A stretch of DNA of 64,000 nt from Pocillopora verrucosa (lineage: Eukaryota > Cnidaria > Anthozoa > Scleractinia > Pocilloporidae). Shown here in pieces: positions 1 through 11,300 of this stretch. The notes beneath the pieces were generated by a model. The model ran no database searches and had not been told where the DNA came from. It saw only the letters and a program-made list of their open reading frames with translations. The first letter of the stretch is position 1. The number at the start of each line of letters is the position of its first letter. The translations under genes and the position numbers were made by a program. The DNA lies in assembly GCF_036669915.1 (NCBI RefSeq), contig NC_089315.1, forward strand, positions 752,503-816,502, read 5' to 3'.

Positions 1-2108
1 ACCAAAGTTGCCTTATTAAACAAAGTATAAAACATTGCGACACAATAGAACATCCCAAGACAATTAATAGTGTCTATTACGCAATTGACAATCAGCTCTT
101 ATTAAGCAACTGAACGACACAAAGTCCAGCGGAACTTAGCGATCTGTCGCTCGTCTCTGATATCAGCCCTAAAGCGAGATTAATTACGAAATTCAAATCA
201 CGCTTCAAAATACTCTGCTTCAAATGAATCAGTAATTTCCTGCTACATCACAGTTATGATAAAAATGCGCTCTTATTTAACAGTCACCACAACGAAATAA
301 CGGCGACTTCACATGGAGAGTGACCTTGATCTTACTGCGCGCTGATTTCATGCGGAATGCTGCGAAAAACTATGCATGGTTTCGCCTGAAGACACATAGA
401 TTTGCATCGTGGCGCAAAGTAACTAAGACACATTTTGTTTCATCATCTAAAGGTTTCACCAAGCGAAAATGTTATTCTCGTAATGGCAACAGATGACGAA
501 AATACACACAAAGTAATTTTAGGCTAAACAATTGTGTCCAAATCAAGAACTCGGTTCATTTCTTCGTAGTAGCGGAATGTGATTCCGTGATGCTGGCCTG
601 TTATCCGAAAACACGAAACAGCGCCATACTAGAACAAGCTGAAGAACTCAATGATTAGACTGGCCGATGTTATGATATCAGAAAGAACCAAGTACAAAAA
701 AGGTGTCTAGAAATAGATAAGCTTCAAACGGGAATAGTTCGGTAAACACTCAACACAGACACGATCTCATTCTCCGGTTTCAGCGGAAATAAAGTCCTGC
801 TCGGTTCGCAAGCGAATCTAACGGGGAACAGAATCAGTCCCATGTTCAAATATTAATAAACCGCTTTGAATTATTGAAGAAGTATCTTTAAAAGGCTACT
901 CACCAAAAGCGGGTATTTTTGGTTCTGTTTGCGTAGAACTTCGAAGCTGCTCACAGACACACAATACAAACAGGCATGCCGTTCTGAGTCACCGAGTTTA
1001 CGTTATTAATAGAAGCATACCGGACGGGTTATATTTGTTTGGGACCGTGTGTCACTCAAGAGGGACTGGGGCGGCCCGATCAGCTCGAGGTGAGGGTGGT
1101 TTGGAATATTAAAGTTATATACTAATAAAAATAATATATACGTGTAAGTTATAGAATGTAAAGTAAATAAAGTGGGTCTGAAAAATTGGTTTTCTGAGAG
1201 AGACTATCCAGTCCCCCCTTACCCCTCCCCCCCTTCCCACCAGCGAAATCAACCGTGAGAGCGGAAAACTCTTTCATTGCCAATTATGCTCCGCATGGGC
1301 TTAAAGTTCTGTTTTCTTTAAAATCATCTCAAGCAATTTTCCTGTTTGGTTTGTGGTAGACCAACTTTACTATGTTAAATCATAAGGAATGCGAGCCTAT
1401 CAATACATCATTTGCGCGTTTAAGACATGTGGAATTAACTTTAAACAATCAATAACATTCCTTGATTAATCTGTTGGACTCCACGTGGCCGATGGATGGT
1501 TCACATTAGTTTAAACTTCCGGCAACGAATGAACTGTGGACTCACTCGTAACTCTGATTATAAAAGAGTCGATTGTTTAACACAATAGGAACCGCAGACG
1601 AGAATAAACAACGGCCAGAGTTTCGAAGAGGAGTATACGAACACCGGAGAACGAATATTTCAAGAAGAACAGCTGACCAAAAACATGCTTTAACTTCCGG
1701 TGATGTGCACGCTGAATGAGATTACACAAAAATATGAGGAAGTTTTTACATTGATTGACAGCAGAGGTTGGCCCGGGCCAACTTCCTCATCTTCCAGGAA
1801 CAAAAGGAATGAACCGAGCGTTAAAGCGCTCTTTAAGCAGTGAAGAAGGAAAAATGAAACGAAACGTAACGATATTTTGTTAGTATCATACTCAGAGAAA
1901 AGGCGCAATTTTTTCGCGCTCGCCTAGCGCTTGTTTCGTTCGCCTGTGAAACTCAAAAAAAATTACGCCTGTTTTGCAGGCTACGGCTGACGTTACATTC
2001 GGACATTAGTTCTCTTGGGCCTATAGAAAAGGCCGCTGACAAATGATTGAAAACAAATCGGTATAGAGCGTTAGCGTTTCCGACGTCTTGCTTAGAAGAG
2101 AAAGAAAT
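1..2108. other. Intergenic, no gene recognised
   Basis: No exon, RNA gene or known repeat was recognised. Contains a pyrimidine-rich stretch near 1209-1240 and a 16-base perfect palindrome GTTGGCCCGGGCCAAC at 1767-1782. May include untranslated sequence of a gene lying to the left. Confidence 0.45.
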
Positions 2109-2361
2109 AAGGTATATCTTAGCAGGTAATTTAGTGTTAACAACTGGGTTGAAAACGTAAATTAGCCACCGTAAAGGGTAAAAAAGCTGACGTTTCGAGC
2201 GTTAGCCCTTCGTCAGAGCGATTAGAGGAATTGTTGAATTGAATTAAATTCCTCTAATCGCTCTGACGAAGGGCTAACGCTCGAAACGTCAGCTTTTTTA
2301 CCCTTTACGGTGGCTAATTTACGTTTTCAACCCAGTTGTTAACACTAAATTACCTGCTATA

Positions 2362-2406
<45 letters not shown>

Positions 2407-2426
2407 TTTATTCAAGGTATATCTTA
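2109..2426. mobile_element. Fold-back element with hammerhead-like core, 13-bp flanking direct repeats
   Basis: Arms 2121-2232 and 2247-2358 are exact reverse complements over 112 bases, with a 14-nt spacer. A 55-nt non-repeated tail follows the right arm. The 13-mer AAGGTATATCTTA stands at 2109-2121 and 2414-2426, as a target-site duplication would. Each arm contains CTGACGA...GAAAC followed by GTC, the core of a minimal hammerhead ribozyme of the kind known from Penelope-like retroelements (sense copy 2260-2293). No protein is encoded. Assignment to Penelope-like terminal repeats is inference from this core. Confidence 0.75.
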
Positions 2427-5306
2427 ATTCAGTTGAACTGTGATGCAACAGTTTCTTTGACTTCCGGTTCTTGTTGAACTTATCAACTTCCACTCAACGC
2501 TGATAAAAATATCCAAGCTTATGACTGAGGCCCGGGCCGTACTAGAGCTTCTTTTGTTTGTTTAAGCGAAAAATCTGTCAACAAGTAGCGTAAAGTAAGT
2601 GCGACCTTGCCAAATTTTGCGGATCGCCAAAATTTCGCCAATCCTCAAAGGAGCCGATATTCTGCTTCTTGTTTTTCCAACTAGTTAGCTGTCATCGTTC
2701 GCAAGACATGTCTAGTTGCAATTTAAGCGGGAATAAACTTTGGTCCGATAGTGTAGTTTGGCGCGCGCGATGGCAGGACACAACAATTTTTTCGTTGTCC
2801 ATCTGGCCCTCAGTTTTCCTCTGGGAAGCGAGGAATTTGAGCCAAGTTTTTATTCGAATGTCTATGACTCGTACCCTGGCCCGGTCATTGCATGGCGGCA
2901 ATTTGGAGAACGATCGGCTTCAACGAGTACTCTCCTTCCATTGGAATTATCGAAGCTAGCACAAGTGGTGCAAGCTGCAACCAAGCGAAGTACGGTACAT
3001 GGTCTAACCGCTGGTCGCCGGGAAGACCTAAATTAAGGACGGTTTCGAAAGCGAGCTTTATTTAAGTGAAGTCTTCGTCTTCTTCGTCTTCTTCGTCTAA
3101 AGGATGAGACTGGCCGCATAGAAGCTTGTTGATAATGTACTTACAATACAGAAAACGCTACGAAAAAACCCGCAGAGCCGCGAAGATAATCATTCGACCC
3201 CAGTCCTTTCTTGCCCAGTAATTCGAGCGGGAAATTTTCCTTATCTTTAATAGAGGAAGATGGGTTTGTGATTGACGTGTGTGTCAATCAATGAAGTTTT
3301 GGCCAGAGGATACTAATTTGATGCGACCGCCGCCAAAAATTGGAAATCGCAAAATTTTTGCCGATATTTTGGCTGGCGTAAAATTGGGAAATATTTAATT
3401 CGCTTTAGTGCGACCCGGCCCTTAACCCCTTTCAGACGAATTGACACATTATCCAACCTAAAAAGAAACTTACTTTGATTAGAGTGCCCAATTTTTTATG
3501 ACTGATGTATTTCCCTTTTTAAAGGCAAAAAATCCAATTAACATTAATCCAATAGATTAGCGAGTTATGTGGGAGACCGAAAGATTCGCTCCGTATCCCG
3601 AAAAATTCCATATCCGGGATGCCGTCGATAATCCGGGAGAGTTGACACCGAAACTCCCTAATCCCTTCTCTGCTAAAATGCTCTGTCTTTTGATTTGAAT
3701 AATACCCAATGATAACAATTATTGTGATGATAATACTTACTTCTCAACTTTTTCGTCTCAAATTCGTATTGCGTGGCAAGACCAGGAAGCGGTTGTTTAT
3801 ATTCTGAAATGACGGTTAAAGTAAAGTAGGAGCTCCAGTAAAAAAATGACAAAGTTTCTCGAGTACAGAGTTGACGCTAAAAAAATTCATAGAATGCGTT
3901 ATTTCAACAGTATTTCGGTTCGCTTTCCCGTCACGTCATAAATACGCATCCTATTGACTATTGCAATCCCGTTAAAAAACCATAAGCGGGACCTTGCGCT
4001 TATACGATACCCTGAGCCAGGCTCTCTGTCAGTGGGGACGAGCCAAAAAGGGAACGGCCCGGAACATACTACCTAGGAATCAATGTAAGCCATAATTTTC
4101 CCTCACCCAGTAAAAAAAGCAATGTTGCGGGATATTTTTTTTTGTGTGGATTGTCATGTGACTCACTGTAATAAATATCTTCGATCTCTTAATTTTCGGG
4201 ACTTTATTTATTTTCCGTGAATTCATTTTCGCACATCTAGGCTATATGGTGAGCCCGCAAATTCAAAAGCCATACAGCGTTATACTCAAGCGCATTTGGT
4301 GTCTGGAATATAACTCGTCACGGTACCACACAGATCAGCAATAAGGAAGACTTAGGTTCGGGTAAGTTATTTGACTTTCAGAGTTGTTCGGGAATTATAA
4401 TTCTCTGGTTTACTAATAAAGTACGGAGAGAATATTAGAGAATGAATATCGCTCGCGTTTACTCTCACGTGTCCTCTTGAGAGAGCAGGAAATAACCAAA
4501 AGCGAATTGCGCTGTCTGATACTGTCAGGCTGAGGAGAATCAAAACTCTCTCTCTCGTAAGTTTAAATTTTACTATTGTGAGTTTCAGGACAATATATCC
4601 GGCTTGAATGAGGGACGGACCAAATTGTACTGTGTGACCATTCCAGGGGGCATCGAGAGAAATTTCAGCGGACCATTGTTTTAGTTTCAGGGAATTTCTG
4701 CATCTTACGGAAACTGTACTTTCTCAATCTATAGACGAGCGAATACCCAGCCTGTGTAACCCGTTGAATTCTGATGGCTAAAAAACTAACAGATTTCTCT
4801 TACGGTTTTTTCCTGTACAGCTTTCAAAATGGAATTTTTTCTTTGAGATTGTTGTAAACGATCTTTTCACGTTTCCGGCACAAGGAAACACAACGAATAA
4901 TAATGAGGTCGTTTTGGTAGAAATTTATTACATGAAATAAGTGTCTCCTGTGCATAAAAATTTTGAAAACTAATTAATAGAAAGAAAATTGAAAGGGAAA
5001 TCTGCAACAACATATAGAAAACACGGAAATTGTTCTTGAAATAAAATGCTCTTGTCACGTTTCTCCAGCTGTCTTGAACTGTTTCTAGTTAAAGTCTGTC
5101 TTAGACAGAGAAATATGGCTGCGTTTTAACTCTGAGAATATTAGCATAAGTCCATCTTAATTATTTTGTCGAATTTCTTGCAACTAAGTTGATCAAATGG
5201 AAAGTCGTATTGGCATTTTCTGCTCAGAAAGCAGGAATGTGTTGACTCCTTGTATTATTTCCAAGAAAAGTCTAATTAACTGATATATTTGAGTAGGGTA
5301 GACCTC
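2427..5306. other. Intergenic, MICAL 3' flank
   Basis: A short GC-richer block at 2640-3050 has two overlapping plus-strand frames of about 95 codons but no domain. A TCTTCG-type simple repeat follows at about 3070-3100. The right end is the MICAL 3' UTR. Confidence 0.45.
4924..4929 (-). terminator. candidate poly(A) signal for MICAL gene
   Basis: AATAAA on the minus strand, about 380 nt after the MICAL stop codon. It is the first canonical hexamer I noticed downstream. Position only; cleavage not shown. Confidence 0.35.
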
Positions 5307-8300
5307 TCACTCGCAATCGCCTGAAATTTTTTTTGGTGATTCCACGATGCCTTCTAAGCTTGCTCTTTTTTCTAAATCGTAAGAACCTTTTCGTTTTGTA
5401 AAACGCATCTGAAATGGGCTTATTTTGACTGGGGAATGACTTTTTCCTTTCTCAACTTTCTCAATTTTTTCTCCGCTAGAGTTATTTAGCTCTGGGATCT
5501 CGCCGTTTTTAGAGGAGGCATCCCTCCAACTGCCGTTGGCCTTTGTAGGAGTTTTTATTTCATTTGCAGTCGGCATCTCTTCAAATACTTCCTCTTGATC
5601 TTCAGCTAAAACCTCTAAAGGTTCACTTGGGAGCTCAAACGACTTTCTCCTTCTACCCGGTAAGCGGAAATGCCGTTGCTTAGAAGTTTTCACATCAGAG
5701 CCGTCTGAAGCTGAATGAGCCTCTTTGGGTTTTTCAAAGGCCTGCTTTTTGTTTTTTACCAGATTACCGTCATTCCGGCTCTTAATTTGTAGAATACTTC
5801 TTCTTTTATCAGCAGGTTTAGATTTTGGTTTAGTGACACTGGCATCTCGCATTAGTTGTTTTCGTTCTTCAAGCGAAAGCGACGTTGCTTCTTTTCTAGT
5901 TGATCTTTCTCTGGATTGTTGTTTTCCAAGATCCAACAAAGTCATTTTACGATTTTCTGATTGAGGTACAATGAACTCTGTGTTGCCGTTTTGAGTGATG
6001 CTGGGGTTTCTATCTTCTTTTTTCTGCGTATGCGTGTCCATATCTTTAAGGCTTCCATTTGCCGTTGATTGCTCCTTCCCAGAATTGACAAGCTTACGAA
6101 GTTCCCCATTACTTGCAGTCATTTGCTTTTCTTTCTGGCAATTTCCGAGATTTTTCGCGTCCACATTCTCACCTTGGACGTCATTGTTTAGAAAAACTTC
6201 GTTTTCATGGGAATAGGTCTGAACAGAATTCGATACCTTAATGATTTCATCACTGTTTCCTTGAGATGATTCTGTTTCATCAGAAACGTGGTTTTTTCGG
6301 ACGTTAGATTCGCAGCAGGGATGATCTTCAGCAATCTCTTTCTCAGGCTCGTTTTCACTGTTTCTTCCCACGTCAGTCACGTCTTGATCTTTTGCGATGC
6401 AACTGTCTGATGTTTTACCAAGTAAAGCCAGGCTTTCAGCATCGTTGACACCGTTGTCATCAATGGGCACATGTACTGTAAAACCGTCCTCCTGCGATGA
6501 AGCGTCTTTTGTGATGGTATTTTCGTGAAGAAGCTCAGGCGACTCTTCATTGTTTTCCTCTTCTGTCTTACCCTTTGAATGCTCAGCTAGAGATTCGCGA
6601 GGGATTTCTCTCTTAGTCTGAATTCTTGACTTCACTGGACTTTGTTCGGTTATGCTCTGCCGTAGTGCTTTGTCGCCGTCTCTGCCGCTTGCCGAACGTC
6701 CAGACCTATTTCTTTTCACTCCGTTTCTTCGATGATCTACACTCTTTGTCTTTGCCACTGGAGGCCGCGTTCTTGACCTTTCCAAATCAACACTCTTGCT
6801 TTTTGTGGCAAGTCGTTTCGAAATTCTTTGTGACGATATTGCATCAGAGTTTCGTTTACTTGACAAGTTTTCTTTTCGATTAGTCGCACGAGAAGTATTA
6901 GGGTTACTTGTTTCGTTTTGCCTCGTAATGTATGTTCGCGTTGAACTTCCTTGTCGTTGTTGTGTCTTTGTCTTTGTCACCTTCGAGTCAGCACTTCCAG
7001 AAGTCCTATCCTTTCGTCTCGTGTTACTCGTTGACGCCGCTATATCGACGCTCTTCGCTTGTGAAACTCGTCCATGCCTTACAAGGCCATCCGTTGTCGA
7101 TCTTCGTTTAGAGCCGCTTTGAACAGTTTCTACGCTTTTACTTTTCCCCTGCTGCTGCTTGGTCCTTTGGGTGGGGGGCAGGGGAGGTTTAAAAGCAGTT
7201 TTACGGCGTTCTTCTTGATTATGTGTTTTCCTTTCTTTATAGGCCTTCTTCTGACTCTCAGAGGAGGAGTCGCTGCTTGTGTCATTGATTAACATGTCCA
7301 GTGTTTCACATAAAGTTTCCAGTTCCTCATCTTTGTGCTCGTCTTTGGCTTTTCGACTCGTTTTGTTCTTCTTAGGTTTGTCTGTTGTCTCTTTCTCCGA
7401 GTCAGCCTCTCTCTCGTTGTCTGTAGAGCTTCCTAAGGTGTCAATAAGATTTCCCAAAACGGAGGACAGTTGGTCTGCTTCATCTAGAACGGCCTCTTGC
7501 GGCGAGCGAACCTCTAACCGCTCAGAATGCGAATTTACTGCACTACTTGTGGGGAGATCTTCTTCATCTGAAGTGATGCCAACAGTGGAAATTTCCGAGT
7601 GTATTGGATTCTCCATAAGTAGATCGCACGACACCTCTTGTTCTTCGACGCGCCTTTGAGAGAATCGCCTTGTAAATGGCGAGAAAATAGGTCCGCAGTT
7701 ATCGCTAGCTTCAGTTGACTCTAGACATGTGTCTTCACTCACACAACGACGAAGATTTCCTGGTTTCTTTTCATCTACTCTATCCGAATGACTAGTTTCA
7801 GGCAACTCTAGAAGCATGTTTTCACTCACAGAACGACGAAGATTACCAGGTTTGTTTTCATCCTCTTTTTCCGTATGCTTATGCAGCTTTTGTGATGAAT
7901 TATCGCTGTCAGTAAATCGTGATGAAGTTGGCACAAGGTTATTGCAAGTTGCACCTGCTTCCAAAAGAGTATTTTCGCTCACAGAACGACGAAGATTACT
8001 TGGTTTGTTTTCATCCACCTGGTCCGAATGGACTTGCTGTTTTTGTGATTGTTCATCTCTGTCAATTACTCGTGATGAAATTATCTCAAAGTTATCGCAA
8101 GGTTCACTTGATTCCAAAAGTGAGTTTTCACTCACAGAGCGCCGCAATTTGTTTGGCTTGTTGACGTTACCTTGATCCAGATGACTGCGCAGTTTCTGTG
8201 ACAATTCCCTTTTCCTGGATGTTGAATATTCCTTCAGTGAAGTCCCAGACACGCCAGTTTTCGCTCTTAGCCGAATGTTTACCTCATCCAGCGATACTGT

Positions 8301-11300
8301 TCTTTGCAATACTCTTAAACCTCTACTGTCATTAGTGCCACCAGATTTTGTCTTCGTGCTCAAATTGTTCCTAGGTGAAGATAAAGCTTCTTTCAGTTCC
8401 AGTATTCTCTCTGCCAAATCTGAGGAATTCGCCCTACGCAGGTTCGGAGCATCTCTCTTTGGGGGAACACTGCTCTCTTCTTTAATTTTCTCCTCTGTTA
8501 TACTAACAAATAAACAAAGAAATAATTTTAAAACTGATGAAATCTTGAAATTTGGCATTAGATTCAACGCTTTGTAGCATATTATACCAGCTTCCTAAAC
8601 AAAGCAGTTTGTACGTCTTATCGCTACCTTTTATGTGCAGTTTTTCACAGTAACATAAGTTCATCTTCTTGTATGGCTATTTTTATATTAGTACCATTAC
8701 TTGGTTTCTCTCGCTGTAGGCGCTCAATTCTGCGTTTATTTGCTTCTAACCCTAAAGAAGGAGTTTTTAAACCGAGATATGCTTTTTGATTATCCACAAC
8801 CTTTACAAGTAGCCCAAGTCACCTGTTTAAGAAGTCAAATTCATAAACATTTCTTTGAGAAAAAAAGGGTCCTAAAACGAAAATCTGTACTCCAAGAAGA
8901 GGGCACGGTGCATCAGAAGAAAGCTGAGCAGCCAAGCAAAAAAAAAAAAACCATGTACCTCAGGTACTTGTTAAGCAGTATCATTGGTCCCTCAGTCTGC
9001 TTCGATAACGGAAATACAATGAAACTGCCAATCTGCAAGAAGAGAAACCTTATATGACTAAAGATAATATTACTGTGGCCTTAGGATCAATAGAAATGAG
9101 CAACTTGAAATGGTTCATGAGACTGAACTTTTACTTCTTGAGAATAATTTGAGAACTTTCACTCTCTCTCAATTCATCCTCCCTTCCCTCTCTCCCCCCC
9201 CCCCCCCCAAAAAAAAAAAATACCCTACAGCTGGTTGTCTAAGCGCTGCAAACTTCACATGCTAATAGGAGGTTATTCAGGAATTAACGGTCGTAAAGCC
9301 AGTCTTCTCCGCATTTGTTACAACAGACCGCCTAAAAGAATACCGCTTTTTAAGTGATACCTCTGTCCAACCGCTTGAAGTCATGAACAGCTTGGCGTTC
9401 CTCAAAGACCAAACGTGTTTTCTAAACCTCGCTCTTCCCTTGAAAATCCTGTAGTATCTTTCATCGGTCGGGTTTTTCTGAATTTGCCTGGAAAATTGTA
9501 GACAACAAATATGAAATAGGTCAATCTAAGAAAACATGTCATTTAAACCCTAGGTGGAATTTTTAAAATTATTTTCAAACTTAAAACGAAGGGGACATTT
9601 CGTGTTATACAGAACGGAGGGACTGGCCATGATGGGTAAACAGAGATTTTTTTAAATCTAAGTTCTTTTGCATACATTTTACCACGAAGAACTCGAGAGG
9701 AAAAAATAAAGGATAGGAAAGCAACAAGGCCAGACCCAGAATGGACGTTGAGGTTTCAGATGTAAAATCTTCCCAGTCAAAGTTTAAAATAATCCAAAAA
9801 CTATTCCATATGATTTTGTAGGGAAACTCATTTCTACACCAGCTTTATAAAACCATAACAAAATATTAACCTATCCGCAGTAATAAGCCCTGTGTTTGAT
9901 AATTCACTAAATGTTGAAATGTTTCCTTATACCGGACGAGAAACTGTCACTACATGCAACATATTGTGAACCGTAACCTAAATTGTGATACTATGCGCCA
10001 TCTTTTTAGCCGCCAAACACCCGGAAAATATAGTAAAAGATTTCAAAATTTTGTACCTGAAGAGACTTATCATGTATTTAATGGACCGCCTTGCTCTCTC
10101 AGCTGTAGTACTGTTCAGTAGATTCACCAGTTTTTCCTCCATCGCTTCAGAAGGCAACACGGACGACCGCCGCTTTTGTTTTGAGAGTTTGGTACGAACA
10201 GGCTGCATCTCTTTCGCCTTAAAAATAAAAACATTTCGATCGTTAGCCCTTGTCAGAGATTCGTGGGCTAGTACTTACTTGGTGAGAAGTACCAGAAAAT
10301 GTCGCATCTGGCCCTACAATATTGAATCTTCGCGTTCACACGTGTACACTAATCTCGATTATGCGATTAGTAGATCATTGACTATGACCAACACAATGAG
10401 CCCCATTCTCTCTTCCAATCTTACCTCTCCATTTATCTTTGTGGTATGCTCATTCTCGTTTTCTTTTCTCTTGTCTTGATGCTCTGCAACTTGGGCAATG
10501 ACCGTTTTTTGCCAAATAGGAGAATTAAAGTCCTTTGTTACATGTCCATTTGGTAACGAAGTAGAACACGTTCTATCATCGGCAGATGGTTCGTCCTGTA
10601 ACTAGATTAAAAAATATATATATAAAAAATTTTCAGGTCTCAGGTGCTAGGTTCAGTTGCATGAGGAATGGCGTGAGGCTGAAAAAAGGTGCCCAACTCA
10701 GTGATAACAGATTAAAAGGCATAGGCCAGGAAAGGTAAAAGAATCTATTCTCATCTGCTCGATATGAAAAAAATATTTTAGTCACAAAAAAGGCTAGCGA
10801 ACTCGCAAAACAGGAAAAGAAAGGATGAAACTTTTGCATCAAAATAACAAATTTTCGATAAAAGATCATACCTATTTGCGCCCATCCTTTAAAGATACTT
10901 ATATGTTTATGAAACAATTATCAATGCAAGTGAAATTGCTGATTGTAATGCTTACCTTTAATTTAAGCCTTTCCAGTGAAGGAGAGGAAATTAAAAGCTT
11001 TTCATCTTTCTTCATCTGCAAAGTCTTCTTCTTGTCTGAGGGAGGTGTTGGTTTTACATCAAATGCATCTTCTACTTTCTGATTTCCTTTCTCTTCTTCG
11101 TTGTCGACGTTTATCATTCTTGGTTTCCTTTCAGAGCCATCAACACTTGAAAGAAGAGAAATTACAACATCAAGAGAATAATTTATTCACGGAAAAGGGC
11201 CATGAGCAAAATAAATTAGGATCATCACGACAGTTAAGTACATGTACGTATCAATCCTGTAAATGTTTTTCTCACTCCACAGTCCAGTGCTAAAGCGAAA

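Noticed and set aside
1767..1782. 16-base palindrome GTTGGCCCGGGCCAAC
   Set aside because: Isolated, with no repeat or gene context; reported only as sequence content.
2669..3036. Two overlapping plus-strand frames of about 95 codons in a GC-richer patch
   Set aside because: Neither frame shows a domain; may be a repeat fragment, but no second copy is in the window.
8701..9057. 118-codon plus-strand frame in MICAL intron 11
   Set aside because: Opposite strand to the gene, lysine-rich because of A-rich sequence, no recognisable family.
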